From contig JAZGVH010000002.1 in NCBI GenBank assembly GCA_039889245.1, forward strand, positions 682,001 to 746,000: a DNA stretch of 64,000 bases, written 5' to 3'. The position numbers and the translations under genes were made by a program. This stretch comes from Dermatophilaceae bacterium Soc4.6. Its GTDB lineage: Bacteria; Actinomycetota; Actinomycetes; Actinomycetales; Dermatophilaceae. Position 1 is the first letter of the stretch, and the number at the start of each line of letters is the position of its first letter. The notes beneath the pieces were generated by a model. That model saw only the letters and a list, made by a program, of their open reading frames with translations, was not told where the DNA came from and made no database searches. Of the stretch, positions 26,060-34,826 are shown piece by piece.

Positions 26060-26239
26060 ATGAAGGCACTGACCTGGCTGGCACCGACGCCGCAGGGCGA
26101 GGCGACGACCGGGGGCTTCCTCGGCACCCGCGTCGCCCAGGTGGCCGCAGCCGGCATCTCGGCTGGTGGCGCAGCCCTGTTGGCCGCACGACGTCTGGTC
26201 CCCCACCTGACGACCCGCTATCCCGGAGCCGACCGATGA
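26060..26239 (+). CDS. 59-residue protein translationally coupled to SRPBCC gene
   Basis: ATG 26060 is preceded by GGAG at 5 nt. The product is MKALTWLAPTPQGEATTGGF followed by a hydrophobic Ala/Gly stretch (VAQVAAAGISAGGAALLAA) and a basic tail ending RYPGADR. The stop overlaps the next ATG (ATGA at 26236-26239). Ribosome binding site, coupling and GC-rich third positions support a real small gene, possibly a membrane peptide. Function unknown. Confidence 0.65.
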   Translation: MKALTWLAPTPQGEATTGGFLGTRVAQVAAAGISAGGAALLAARRLVPHLTTRYPGADR

Positions 26240-26754
26240 GCCACCTGACCGACCTCAAGCACGCCCTGATTCCTTCTCCCGCAAGGCGGCTCATCGTCAA
26301 GCGGACGGTCGACACCACCCCTGACGCCGTATGGAGCGTCCTCGCCGACGGCTGGCTCTACGCCAACTGGGTCGTGGGGGCGTCGCGACTGCGCGACGTC
26401 GACCAGACCTGGCCGGGGCGGGGCAGCCGGCTCCACCACAGCTTCGGGGTGTGGCCGGCCGTCATCGACGACTCCACCCAGGTGCTGCGCTCCGAGCCCC
26501 CGAGCCGGCTGGTGCTGCAGGCCAAGGGCTGGCCGATGGGCGAGGCCGTCGTCGAGATGCAGCTGACCCCGGTCGGCGACGACCGGTGCGAGGTCTCCAT
26601 GCTCGAGGACGCGGTCAGCGGGCCCGGCCTGCTCGTCCCGCTCGTCGTGCGGCAGCCGCTGATCGCGGCGCGCAACCGCGAGGCCCTGCACCGGCTCGCC
26701 CTCATCGCCGAGGGCCGCTCGAACAGCGTGACCTCCGAGGAGACCGACAGCTGA
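26236..26754 (+). CDS. SRPBCC (START-like) family protein
   Basis: A 172-residue helix-grip-fold protein. The segment RLIVKRTVDTTPDAVWSVLADGWLYANWVVG is the typical N-terminal strand-helix, followed by FGVWPAVIDDSTQVLRSEPP and VEMQLTPVGDDRCEVSMLED. A C-terminal helix contains NREALHRLALIAEG. The fold binds hydrophobic ligands. In many actinobacteria such a gene accompanies a phytoene-dehydrogenase-like oxidoreductase, and one (27341-28939) lies on the opposite strand beyond the hipBA remnant. Confidence 0.85.
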   Translation: MSHLTDLKHALIPSPARRLIVKRTVDTTPDAVWSVLADGWLYANWVVGASRLRDVDQTWPGRGSRLHHSFGVWPAVIDDSTQVLRSEPPSRLVLQAKGWPMGEAVVEMQLTPVGDDRCEVSMLEDAVSGPGLLVPLVVRQPLIAARNREALHRLALIAEGRSNSVTSEETDS

Positions 26755-26793
26755 CCTCCTCCTCGGGGCTGACCGCTCAGGTGTCATTTCTGA

Positions 26794-27013
26794 GACGAGC
26801 AGGGCGCCGACCGCGCCGGCGTCAGCCGCAGCACCGTGCTGCGCCTCGAGAGCGGGCAGGGGGTGTCCCTCGAGAACCGGGTGCGCATCACTCGCGCTGG
26901 GTGTGCTCGACCTGCTGACCAAGGCACTCGACCCCTACGCCACCGACGTGGGGCGTCTTCGCGCCGACGAGGAGCTCCCGACCAGGGTACGTGCCCGTGG
27001 AGCCGGCCGGTGA
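26794..27013 (+). pseudogene. Decayed HipB-like antitoxin (XRE family) remnant
   Basis: The N-terminal part of the repressor is missing: the frame is blocked by TGA at 26791. What remains begins DEQGADRAGVSRSTVLRLES, the recognition helix of an XRE domain, and runs to VSLENRVRITRA. A frameshift at about 26896 moves the reading frame; it then continues LGVLDLLTKALDPYATDVGR to LPTRVRARGAGR and stop. The stop (27011-27013) still overlaps the hipA remnant start as GTGA, so the original operon layout is visible. Non-functional as read. Confidence 0.75.
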
Positions 27014-27340
27014 GCGTCGAGGTCTGGGTGTCCGTCTGGGGCGTCGAGATCCACGCCGGAGCGCTGTACCCGCACCGCCGCCGCGGCGGCAGCGGCCTTC
27101 GACGTCAACCTGGACCCGGGGCCCAGGCACCTCAGCACGGCCATCGACCTGGCGGACGACACGGCGAGCATCTCGCTCGCACTCTCTGTCGCGGACTACC
27201 TCCGCCTCGGCCCCGAGGAGGCACACGAGGTCATCGCGCAGGTCCGGACGGCCGTCTCTGACCGGCCTCGGATCGCACGACGCCACGACCTGTCCTCGCA
27301 CGAGGTCGCGGCCAGCAGTCAGCTCGACGGGCTCGTGCCC
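27010..27340 (+). pseudogene. Internally deleted HipA-like toxin kinase remnant
   Basis: GTG 27010 opens VSVEVWVSVWGVEIHAGALYPHRRRGG, the first strands of the HipA N-terminal domain. At about 27085 the sequence jumps, in another frame, to the last ~80 residues of HipA: AFDVNLDPGPRHLSTAIDLA and DDTASISLALSVADYLRLGP to AHEVIAQVRTAVS. The kinase core (about 250-300 residues, including the catalytic Asp and ATP-binding loops) is absent. The remnant runs into the 3' end of the oxidoreductase gene on the other strand, with no stop visible before that point. Confidence 0.75.
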
Positions 27341-28939
27341 TCATCCCCTGGGCAGCAGCCGACCCCACGCCGTCCTGACCAGCGCCTGGTGCACGAGCCG
27401 TGTCGGCCCCGCCCCGTCAAGGGCCGCGCGGGCGGCGTTCCACCCGCAGGCCCCGTGCACTCCCCCGCCCGGGTGGGCCGACGCGCTCGCCAGCAGCAGC
27501 CCCGGGATCGGCGTCTCGGCCCGCCCCAGACCGGTCGTCGGCCGGAAGACCAGCTGCTGGTGCAGTCCCGACGTGCCGCCGTTGATCGCGCCGAAGGACA
27601 GGTTCGCGTCGCTGTCCTCGAGGTCGACCGGCGACTGCACCGTGCGGTCGAGCACGGCCGACCCGAAGCCCGGGGCCACCCGCTCCACCGCTGCCTCCAT
27701 CCGCCCGACGTGCTCGTCGACCGCAGCCCGGTCCCACGGGAGCGAGCGCGGCACGTGCGTGTAGGCCCACGTCGACTCCGTGCCCGCGGGCGAGCGCGTC
27801 GCGTCGGCCGTCGTCATCTGCCCGAAGAGCAGGAACGGCCGCTGCGGCACGCGCCCCACCGACAGGTCGGCGCTCAGGTCGACGAAGCCGTCGAGGTCGA
27901 CCCCCAGGTGCACCGTGCCGGCCTGCGCCGCCCCGGGCGAGGCCCACGGCACCTTGGTCGACAGGGCCCAGTTGACCTTGATCGTCGCGGCGTCCCACTC
28001 GAAGCGCTCGAGCGCGCGGCGGAAGCCGGCGGGCACGTGCTGCGGGGCGAGCAGCTCGCCGTACAGGGCCGGGGCCGAGACGTCGGCGACGACGGCGCGC
28101 CGCGCGCGCACCACCGAGCCGTCGGCGAGCACGACGCCCCGGGCGCGACCACCCTCCACCTGGATGGACTCGACCCGCGCGCCGGTCACGACCTGCGCCC
28201 CCAGCGAGGACGCGCGCCGGGCCATCGACTGCGTGAGCTCGCCCGCCCCACCACGCGGCACGGGGAAGCCGACGTCCTGCGCGAGCATGGCCAGCAGCCA
28301 GCCGAAGAGGCCGCTGCCCGCCCCGTCGACCGGCAGGTCGCTGTGCATGGCGTTGCCGGTCAGCAGCAGCGGCGCGCCCTCGCCGGTGAAGCGCTCCTGA
28401 CCCAGCCGGCGGACCGACGTCAGCGCGAGCCTGACCAGGTCGAGCATCCCAGCCGTGCCGACCGCACGCCCGATCCGGGTCACCGGCCGCACCGGCGGGA
28501 AGGGGGTGAAGAGCGCGTCGAGCAGCGGGTCGCGCAGCCGCTGCCACTGCGCGCACATCTCGAGCCAGGCGTCGCCGTCACCGGGCGCCTCGGCGTCGAG
28601 CCCGGCCGCGGTGTCGTCGGCCGACGCGTGCAGCACGGCCGTGCGGCCGTCGTCGAGCGCGTGGGCGAGCGGGTCGGGCGAGCGCTCCCACACCAGCCCG
28701 TGACGGCTCAGCTCCAAGCCCTGGATGACCGGCGAGGCGGCTGCGAGGGGGTAGAAGGCGCTGAAGAGGTCGGTGACGAAGCCGGGACGGGTCACCTCGG
28801 CACTGCGTACGGCGCCCCCCACGCTCTCGTTGGCCTCGACCACGACGACGTCCCAGCCGGCGTCGACCAGCGCGTTCGCGGCGACCAGCCCGTTCGGGCC
28901 GGAGCCGATGACGACGGCGTCCGCCACCTGGTGGGTCAT
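27341..28939 (-). CDS. Phytoene desaturase-like NAD(P)/FAD-dependent oxidoreductase
   Basis: A 532-residue flavoprotein of the CrtI/NAD(P)-binding Rossmann family. Start ATG 28939 gives MTHQVADAVVIGSGPNGLVA with the dinucleotide-binding GxGxxG; an upstream frame start at 28999 is less likely. Further features: VVVVEANESVGGAVRSAEV, the substrate-domain segment PRGGAGELTQSMARRASSLG, and the C-terminal FAD motif GLLLASASAHPGGGVHGACG. The substrate is unknown; no phytoene synthase is in the window, so a carotenoid role is not supported. It is downstream of, and divergent from, no obvious partner except the SRPBCC gene on the opposite strand. Confidence 0.87.
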   Translation of the reverse strand: MTHQVADAVVIGSGPNGLVAANALVDAGWDVVVVEANESVGGAVRSAEVTRPGFVTDLFSAFYPLAAASPVIQGLELSRHGLVWERSPDPLAHALDDGRTAVLHASADDTAAGLDAEAPGDGDAWLEMCAQWQRLRDPLLDALFTPFPPVRPVTRIGRAVGTAGMLDLVRLALTSVRRLGQERFTGEGAPLLLTGNAMHSDLPVDGAGSGLFGWLLAMLAQDVGFPVPRGGAGELTQSMARRASSLGAQVVTGARVESIQVEGGRARGVVLADGSVVRARRAVVADVSAPALYGELLAPQHVPAGFRRALERFEWDAATIKVNWALSTKVPWASPGAAQAGTVHLGVDLDGFVDLSADLSVGRVPQRPFLLFGQMTTADATRSPAGTESTWAYTHVPRSLPWDRAAVDEHVGRMEAAVERVAPGFGSAVLDRTVQSPVDLEDSDANLSFGAINGGTSGLHQQLVFRPTTGLGRAETPIPGLLLASASAHPGGGVHGACGWNAARAALDGAGPTRLVHQALVRTAWGRLLPRG

Positions 28940-29022
28940 GTCGCTCGCTCTCGCTGGGGTGGAGGACAGCCGGGAACGGGCCTCCGCACCTCGCCCCATA
29001 CCCCGCGAGGGCGGGGTCTATC

Positions 29023-30966
29023 TCACTGTGCCAGCCACGCGGCATACGCGTCGAAGGTGTACTCCCGTCCGAGGAAGTCGGCGACGAGGTCGGCCGCGTC
29101 CTGCTGCCCCCCTCGCGCGAGCACCAGGTCGCGGTAGCGGTGGGCCACCTCGGGGGCGAAGAGGTCGGCCGCATCGAATGCGCTGAACATGTCCTTGGCG
29201 ATCACGAGCGACCACATGTAGGTGTAGTAGCCCGAGCCGTAGCCCTCGAGGTGGCCGAAGCTGGCGGGCATGTGCGTGCCCTCGATGAAGGGGAAGAGCG
29301 AGTACTTCGCCTGCAGCACCTTCGTCGCCTCGGTGAGGTCCTCGGGGTTGTCGACGTGGAACCAGTAGGACATCGCGGCGTAGAACATCTGCGTGCGCGC
29401 GAAGTAGCCCTTGCCGAAGTCGTCGGCCGTGCGCATCCGCTCGACGAGGTCGGCGGGGATCTGCTCACCGGCCGGGTTGAGCGCGAAGGTGCGCAGCACG
29501 GCGGGGTCCCACGCCCACTCCTCGAGCATCTGGCTCGGCGCCTCGACGAAGTCCCACTCGGTCGAGACCCCCGAGAAGCGCGCCCACCGGCCCTGCCCGG
29601 CGAGCACGTGGTGCACGAGGTGACCGAACTCGTGAAAGAGCGTGACGACATCGGAGTGCTCCATCAGGCCCCGCGGGAAGTTGCAGACCAGCACGCCCTC
29701 GGCGAGCTGGTCGACGTCGCCGGCCCCGCGCACCCCGCGAGCGAGGTCGAACTGAGCCGCGTGCTTGTACTTCCCGTCGCGCGGGTGCAGGTCGAGGTAG
29801 ATGCGCCCCTGCGAGCCGGCTGCCTCGTCGTCGGTGAGGAAGACGTCGTAGGCCGCGACCCCCTCGTCCCACACGACCGCGTCGGTCGCCGGGCGGTAGG
29901 TCAGCCCGAAGAGCCGGCCGGTCACCTCGAGCAGTCCCTGGCGCACCCGGGAGAAGTCGAAGTAGGTGCGCACCGTCTGGGCGTCGACGTCGAAGCGCTC
30001 CCGACGCACGGCCTCGGCGTAGTAGCCCTGGTCGGCGGCGTCGATCGTCTCGGCCCCCGGCACGTCCTCACGCATCCGGGCCAGCAGCACCTCGCGGTCG
30101 CGCTCCCCCGACTCGAGCGCGGCGTCGGCGATCTTGTCGATGAAGACGGGGATCGCCGGCCCCTGCTTGATCATCTTGACCTCGGCGTCGAAGGCGGCCC
30201 AGTCGGCGTAGCCCAGGAGGCCGGCGTGCTCCTTGCGGATGTCGAACAGCCGGTGCAGCAGCCCGTCGTTGGCCGGCCAGCCCCGGTTGAGGAAAGCGAC
30301 CCGCAGCTCGCGCCGGGTGGCCGCGTCACGCCCGAAGGTCGCGAAGGGGATGACGTCGGGGTAGTCGGTCGTCAGCGTGACGAGCCCGTCGTCGCCGACC
30401 GGGTGCGCGTCGACCCAGTCCTGCGGCAGGCCGTCGAGCTGCTCGGGCCGCACGGTGATGGTGCGCACGTCGTCGCGGATGTTCTTGCTGAACTCCTGCC
30501 CGACCAGGGTGGCTTCCTGCGAGAGCTGGGTGATCCGCTCACGGGTGGCCTCGTCGCGGTCGACGCCGGCCCGGTGGAAGTCGAGCAGCTCCTTCTCCAG
30601 CAGCCGGGCAGCGAGCGGGTCGAGACCCGAGGGGTCGACCCCCGACAGCACGGCATACAGGTCGGCGTCGAGGCTGAGCTCGGTGCCGAGCCTCTGCACC
30701 TCCTGCATCGCCGACTCGGCGCGGGTGCGCACAGCCTCCAGCGGGTGGACCTCGCTGAAGAGAGAAGCGGCGGAGCCGACGTTGCCGAGGGCGATGCTGA
30801 TGGCGTTCCACTGCTCGACGACGGCGAGGGCCTCGGCGGGCGGGTCGGCCTTGAGGGCCGCGACCAGGGTGCGGGCCCGGTCGAGCTCGGTGGCACACCG
30901 CTGGTCGAGCCAGCGCTCGGCGTCGTCGGCAGCGGGCAGGGACAGGGGGCTGGGCGCACTCGTCAC
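29023..30966 (-). CDS. M3 family metallopeptidase (oligopeptidase / dipeptidyl carboxypeptidase type)
   Basis: A 647-residue cytoplasmic zinc peptidase. The catalytic HEFGH (445-449) lies in LFHEFGHLVHHVLAG, with the distal Glu ligand in VEAPSQMLEEWAWDP. Other family blocks are FDVDAQTVRTYFDFSRVRQG, GRIYLDLHPRDGKYKHAAQF and the C-terminal GYGSGYYTYMWSLVIAKDMF. It cleaves short peptides. It starts at GTG 30966 with TAGGCT 6 nt upstream and no Shine-Dalgarno. mutM lies just upstream on the same strand, with only 9 nt between. Confidence 0.94.
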   Translation of the reverse strand: MTSAPSPLSLPAADDAERWLDQRCATELDRARTLVAALKADPPAEALAVVEQWNAISIALGNVGSAASLFSEVHPLEAVRTRAESAMQEVQRLGTELSLDADLYAVLSGVDPSGLDPLAARLLEKELLDFHRAGVDRDEATRERITQLSQEATLVGQEFSKNIRDDVRTITVRPEQLDGLPQDWVDAHPVGDDGLVTLTTDYPDVIPFATFGRDAATRRELRVAFLNRGWPANDGLLHRLFDIRKEHAGLLGYADWAAFDAEVKMIKQGPAIPVFIDKIADAALESGERDREVLLARMREDVPGAETIDAADQGYYAEAVRRERFDVDAQTVRTYFDFSRVRQGLLEVTGRLFGLTYRPATDAVVWDEGVAAYDVFLTDDEAAGSQGRIYLDLHPRDGKYKHAAQFDLARGVRGAGDVDQLAEGVLVCNFPRGLMEHSDVVTLFHEFGHLVHHVLAGQGRWARFSGVSTEWDFVEAPSQMLEEWAWDPAVLRTFALNPAGEQIPADLVERMRTADDFGKGYFARTQMFYAAMSYWFHVDNPEDLTEATKVLQAKYSLFPFIEGTHMPASFGHLEGYGSGYYTYMWSLVIAKDMFSAFDAADLFAPEVAHRYRDLVLARGGQQDAADLVADFLGREYTFDAYAAWLAQ

Positions 30967-30972
30967 CGGCGA

Positions 30973-30978
30973 AGCCTA
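30973..30978 (-). promoter_or_regulatory. Candidate -10 box (TAGGCT) of the M3 peptidase, overlapping mutM 3' end
   Basis: TAGGCT on the minus strand lies 6 nt before GTG 30966; its TAG is the mutM stop codon. It is consistent with leaderless initiation. Confidence 0.45.
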
Positions 30979-31860
30979 GCCCGGCCTCTGCCTCGGGCGC
31001 GGCTGGCATCGCGGGCACGAGTAGGACGAGCGGTTCATGAACGCCTCGCGGCGGATGGGGGTCCCGCACCGGCGGCACGCACGGCCCTCTTGGCCGTAGG
31101 CCGCCAGCGAGCGGTCGAAGTAGCCCGAGGCGCCGTTGACGTTGACGTAGAGCGCGTCGAAGCTCGTGCCGCCCTGCCCCAGCGCCTCGAGCATGACCTC
31201 GCGAGCGTGCCCCAGCAGCCGGTGCAGGGTCGGCTTGGTCAGCGACGACGCCGGTCGCCCACCGTGCACCTGCGCTCGCCACAGCGACTCGTCGGCGTAG
31301 ATGTTGCCGATCCCCGAAACCAGTCCTTGGTCGAGCAGCAGCCGCTTGACCGCGCTGTCACGGGTCTTCATCCGCCGCACCACGGCCGCCTCGTCGTACG
31401 CGGCCTCGAGGGGGTCGGGAGCGATGTGGGCCACGGTCTCGGGGATGCCGTCCTCACCGATCTCGGCCAGCGCCATGCCCCCGAAGGTGCGCTGGTCGAC
31501 GAACCGCAGCTGAGGCCCGTCGTCGTCGAAGCGGAAGCGGGCGTGCAGGTGCTTCTCGTCGGGGGCGTCGGCCTGCTCCACCAGCAGCTGCCCGCTCATC
31601 CCGAGGTGCATCTGCAGGGCCTGGGCCTGTCGAGCCTGCGCCTGCGGGTCGGGCGCCTCGAGCACCAGCCACAGGTACTTCCCCCGGCGGCGGGCGTCGG
31701 CGACGGTCCACCCGGTCACCCGCCGCGCCAGGTCGACCGGACCGGCGACGTGGCGGCGGGCCACCCGGGCGCCGAGGAACTCGGCCGACGAGATCCGCCG
31801 GCCGACGACGTGGTCGGCCAGGCCGCGACGCACGACCTCGACCTCCGGCAGCTCAGGCAC
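30976..31860 (-). CDS. mutM: Formamidopyrimidine-DNA glycosylase (8-oxoguanine repair)
   Basis: A 294-residue bifunctional DNA glycosylase/AP lyase. The N-terminus [14 protein letters not shown] provides catalytic Pro2 and Glu3. Lys in [11 protein letters not shown], the loop [11 protein letters not shown] and the helix-two-turn-helix [20 protein letters not shown] follow. The C-terminal zinc finger is [13 protein letters not shown] with SCPRCQ. It is downstream of rnc (15 nt), the usual actinobacterial order. Confidence 0.97.
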   Translation of the reverse strand: MPELPEVEVVRRGLADHVVGRRISSAEFLGARVARRHVAGPVDLARRVTGWTVADARRRGKYLWLVLEAPDPQAQARQAQALQMHLGMSGQLLVEQADAPDEKHLHARFRFDDDGPQLRFVDQRTFGGMALAEIGEDGIPETVAHIAPDPLEAAYDEAAVVRRMKTRDSAVKRLLLDQGLVSGIGNIYADESLWRAQVHGGRPASSLTKPTLHRLLGHAREVMLEALGQGGTSFDALYVNVNGASGYFDRSLAAYGQEGRACRRCGTPIRREAFMNRSSYSCPRCQPRPRQRPG

Positions 31861-31875
31861 GCGGAACGGCCCGGG

Positions 31876-32703
31876 TCAGGAGCCGGAGTCGTCGTGCTCG
31901 GCGGCCGCCGACGAGGCCGACGTGGTCGCAGCGGCCGAGGCGAGGTGGCCCCGGCCCTGGGCCGCCGTGCCGGGGGTGCCGGCGCGCCGGGCGTTGAGCA
32001 CGACCCAGGCCTGCTCGGCCGCCTGCTGCTCGGCTTCCTTCTTGCTGCGCCCGGTGCCCTCGCCGAGCACCTCGTCACCGATCAGGACGTAGGCGCTGAA
32101 GGTCTTCGCGTGGTCGGGACCGGTGCCGGTGAGGCGGTACTCGGGCGAGCCCGACCCCTCCGAGGCCGCGATCTCCTGCAGGCTGGTCTTCCAGTCGAGA
32201 CCGGCACCGAGCGAGGCCGAGTGGGCCATCAGCGGGTCGAACAGGTGGTGCACGAACGTCTCGGCCCCCGGCATACCGACCGAGAGGAAGATCGTGCCGA
32301 TCAACGCCTCCATCGAGTCGGCGAGGATCGAGGACTTGTCACGACCTCCGGTCGTCTCCTCGCCCCGACCCAGGAAGATGAAGTCACCGAGGTCGATCGT
32401 GCGAGCGACGTCGGCGAGCGCGCGCATGTTGACGACGGACGCCCGCAGCTTGGCCAGCTGACCCTCGGGCAGGTCGGGGTGCGTGCGGTAGAGCGAGTCG
32501 GTCACGATCAGCCCGAGCACCGAGTCGCCGAGGAACTCCTGGCGCTCGTTGTTGGGCAGGCCACCGTTCTCGTAGGCGAACGAGCGGTGGGTGAGGGAAC
32601 GCACGAGCAGCGGCTCGTCGACGAGCTCATCGACCACCCCGAGGAGGTAGTCGATCAGCGCGCCGACGGGCCGCGGCAGGGATGCCGACGGCGGCGTCGT
32701 CAC
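31876..32703 (-). CDS. rnc: Ribonuclease III
   Basis: A 275-residue double-strand-specific endoribonuclease for rRNA processing. The signature [17 protein letters not shown] carries the catalytic acidic cluster; [20 protein letters not shown] supplies the second metal-binding site. A double-stranded RNA-binding domain ([20 protein letters not shown] to [13 protein letters not shown]) follows. A ~45-residue Ala/Ser/Thr-rich tail without known function ends the protein. It starts at GTG 32703, 9 nt after rpmF. Confidence 0.97.
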   Translation of the reverse strand: MTTPPSASLPRPVGALIDYLLGVVDELVDEPLLVRSLTHRSFAYENGGLPNNERQEFLGDSVLGLIVTDSLYRTHPDLPEGQLAKLRASVVNMRALADVARTIDLGDFIFLGRGEETTGGRDKSSILADSMEALIGTIFLSVGMPGAETFVHHLFDPLMAHSASLGAGLDWKTSLQEIAASEGSGSPEYRLTGTGPDHAKTFSAYVLIGDEVLGEGTGRSKKEAEQQAAEQAWVVLNARRAGTPGTAAQGRGHLASAAATTSASSAAAEHDDSGS

Positions 32704-32712
32704 GGCGTGGGC

Positions 32713-32907
32713 TCAGCCCTGGTGCTCGGTGCGCTCCGCGGTGGCGTAGTGGCGCCCCTTGTAGGTCCCGCAGGAGGGGCAGGCGACGTGCGGGAGGGTG
32801 TTGTTCCCACAGCGCGGGCACGTGGTGAGCGTGGCCGCAGTCGTCTTCCAGTTGGCCCGGCGCGACCGGGTGTTGGAGCGCGAGGTCTTCCGCTTCGGGA
32901 CGGCCAC
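32713..32907 (-). CDS. rpmF: 50S ribosomal protein L32
   Basis: A 64-residue ribosomal protein. GTG 32907 is chosen because it yields the invariant start VAVPKRKTSRSNTRSRRANW and has AAGGA 6 nt upstream. The zinc-binding CPRCGNNTLPHVACPSCG shows this is the four-cysteine form. It lies 1 nt after yceD and 9 nt before rnc. Confidence 0.98.
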   Translation of the reverse strand: MAVPKRKTSRSNTRSRRANWKTTAATLTTCPRCGNNTLPHVACPSCGTYKGRHYATAERTEHQG

Positions 32908-32908
32908 G

Positions 32909-33496
32909 TCAGGTCCTTCTCTCAGGTTCGGGTGTGTCCCCGCTGGAGTCCAGGAGGCCGCCGAGAGCGGCCCATCGGGGGTCGAGCACATCATGGTGGT
33001 GGTCGGGATCCTCCGCGAGCAGGGCTCCGCACTCGGAGCACAGCCCGGGGCAGTCGGCCCGACACACCGGCTGGAACGGCAGTGAGGGCACCACCGAGTC
33101 CCTGATGAGGGGGTCGAGGTCGATCATGTCCTCCTCGATCACCCGCATCTCGTCGTCGTCCGCCTCCGCGTCCACCTCGTGGTGGTGCGCAGACCGGTCG
33201 GAGTAGGCGAACAGCTCCTGGACACGAGCTGCCACCTGGTAGGTGGCGGTCTCCAGGCACCGCACGCAGGCTCCGGTCGCCGAGGCGCGCACCGAGCCAC
33301 TCACGAAGACCCCTTCGACGACCGACTCCAGACGCAGGTCCAGCTCGACGGGCGTGCCCGTCGGGACGGAGATGACATCGGTGCCGAGGTCTTCCGGGGC
33401 CTCCACCTGGCGGCGGACCTCCGTCATCGTGCCCGGCCTACGCTGGAGCTCCCTGGTGTCGAGCACGAGGGGGCTGCGCGGGTCGAGACGAGTCAT
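32909..33496 (-). CDS. YceD/DUF177 family protein
   Basis: A 195-residue protein of the family that precedes rpmF in most bacteria and is linked to rRNA accumulation in Escherichia coli. It has ATGACVRCLETATYQV and a second Cys cluster, CRADCPGLCSECGALL, with an acidic loop between (DAEADDDEMRVIEEDMIDLD). ATG 33496 is preferred over an in-frame TTG at 33505. It is the first gene of the yceD-rpmF-rnc-mutM operon, with a well-formed promoter 64-93 nt upstream. Confidence 0.92.
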   Translation of the reverse strand: MTRLDPRSPLVLDTRELQRRPGTMTEVRRQVEAPEDLGTDVISVPTGTPVELDLRLESVVEGVFVSGSVRASATGACVRCLETATYQVAARVQELFAYSDRSAHHHEVDAEADDDEMRVIEEDMIDLDPLIRDSVVPSLPFQPVCRADCPGLCSECGALLAEDPDHHHDVLDPRWAALGGLLDSSGDTPEPERRT

Positions 33497-33559
33497 GGTG
33501 TCCAACGTCGAGGTGAAGAGGCTCGATCCACATCACGAACGGACGTAGACCGACTCCGA

Positions 33560-33589
33560 AGGTTACCCGAGCGCCGCGCCGTGCCCCAA
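33560..33589 (-). promoter_or_regulatory. Promoter for yceD-rpmF-rnc-mutM
   Basis: On the minus strand TTGGGG (33584-33589) and TAACCT (33560-33565) are separated by 18 nt. The predicted transcript would start about 57 nt before ATG 33496. The -35 overlaps the end of the region upstream of coaD's stop at 33591. Confidence 0.55.
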
Positions 33590-33590
33590 A

Positions 33591-34103
33591 TCAGGCCCGG
33601 CCCGCCCTCAGCTCGCGGTGCAGCGCGCCCAGCACGGCCTCGGGCACGAGCCCCCCGACGTCGCCGCCGTAGCGCACCACCTCCTTCACCAGCGAGCTCG
33701 ACACGTGCTCGAAGCGGGGGTCGCCCGGCAGGAAGAGCGTCTCGACGCCGGTCAGGTGCTTGTTCATCAGCGCCATCGGCAGCTCGTAGGCGAAGTCGGT
33801 GCTCCCGCGCAGGCCCTTGACGATGGCCGTGGCCCCGACCTCGCGGCAGACGTCGACCAGCAGGCGGTCGGCGAAGGCCTCGACGCGCACCACTCCGTCG
33901 ACCGGGCCACCCTCGGCCAGCCCGGCGTGGACCAGCTCCATCCGCTCAGGCACGCCGAAGGTGCCCGCCTTGGCCGGGTTGTGCAGGAGCGCGACGACGA
34001 CCTCGTCGAAGAGGCTGGCGGCCCGTCGGATGACGTCGACGTGACCCAAGGTCACGGGGTCGAACGACCCCGGGCAGACACAGCGGCGCGGCGAGGTCGT
34101 CAT
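33591..34103 (-). CDS. coaD: Phosphopantetheine adenylyltransferase
   Basis: A 170-residue enzyme making dephospho-CoA. The nucleotidyltransferase signature is CVCPGSFDPVTLGHVDVIRR (T/HxGH). Other blocks are GLRGSTDFAYELPMALMNKH and the C-terminal ISSSxVKE equivalent HVSSSLVKEVVRYGGDVGGL. The ATG start 34103 is 35 nt after rsmD. It completes the recG-rsmD-coaD order common to actinobacteria. Confidence 0.97.
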   Translation of the reverse strand: MTTSPRRCVCPGSFDPVTLGHVDVIRRAASLFDEVVVALLHNPAKAGTFGVPERMELVHAGLAEGGPVDGVVRVEAFADRLLVDVCREVGATAIVKGLRGSTDFAYELPMALMNKHLTGVETLFLPGDPRFEHVSSSLVKEVVRYGGDVGGLVPEAVLGALHRELRAGRA

Positions 34104-34138
34104 GGCCGCACGCTACCGCCGACCGCACCCGTGTGCGG

Positions 34139-34729
34139 TCAGGCGGGGTCGGGCTCGGGCGCCACCTGGGCGGTCCACACCGTCGTCTCGCCGTGGCGCC
34201 GCTGGTCCTCCAGCACCAGGCCGGCCGGCCACGCGGGCTCGGGGCTGCGGGCGGAGCGCTCGACGACGACGAGGGCGTCGGGCGTCAGCCAGCCGCGCCC
34301 GACGAGCTGGGCGAGCACCGCGGCGAGGCGGTCCTGCGAGACGTCGTAGGGCGGGTCGAGCAGCACCACCCCCGCAGCCCGGCCGACCGGCCGGCCGGAC
34401 AGCACCCGCTCGACCGTGTCGGCCCGGACCTGCACCTGCGCGGGGGCCAGGACGTCGGCGAGCGCCGCGGCGTTGGCGCGCGCCACCGCCGCCGCCCCCC
34501 GCGCCGACTCGACGAGCAGGACGTCGGTGGCACCCCGGGAGGCGCACTCGAGGCCGAGGGCACCCGACCCGGCATACAGGTCGAGCACGCGGGCGCCGCG
34601 CAGCACGTCGAGGTGCTCGAGCCGGGAAAAGAGGGCCTCGCGCACCCGGTCGGAGGTCGGCCGGGTGCCCGACCCGGCGGGGGTGCGCAGGCGGTGCCCG
34701 CGGGCGAGGCCGCTGATGATCCGGGTCAC
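34139..34729 (-). CDS. rsmD: 16S rRNA (guanine966-N2)-methyltransferase RsmD
   Basis: A 196-residue SAM-dependent RNA methyltransferase. The N-terminus MTRIISGLARGHRLRTPAGS is followed by TRPTSDRVREALFSRLEHLD. The SAM-binding strand is VLDLYAGSGALGLECASRGA, and the catalytic motif is LLDPPYD (DPPY). It starts with GTG 34729 and sits between recG and coaD. Confidence 0.96.
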   Translation of the reverse strand: MTRIISGLARGHRLRTPAGSGTRPTSDRVREALFSRLEHLDVLRGARVLDLYAGSGALGLECASRGATDVLLVESARGAAAVARANAAALADVLAPAQVQVRADTVERVLSGRPVGRAAGVVLLDPPYDVSQDRLAAVLAQLVGRGWLTPDALVVVERSARSPEPAWPAGLVLEDQRRHGETTVWTAQVAPEPDPA

Positions 34730-34826
34730 GCCCCCATCGTGGCGGACGGCCAGCGGCAGGGCGAGCCCACCCTTGCGTCCGCGCCGAAGGGGGCTGTAGG
34801 CAGCGTTGCCGCGGACGCTCCAGCGG

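Noticed and set aside
29140-33105. A 1321-codon open frame on the plus strand.
   Set aside because: It is antisense to the M3 peptidase, mutM, rnc, rpmF and yceD; it has no domain signature and a Pro/Arg/Gly-biased composition.
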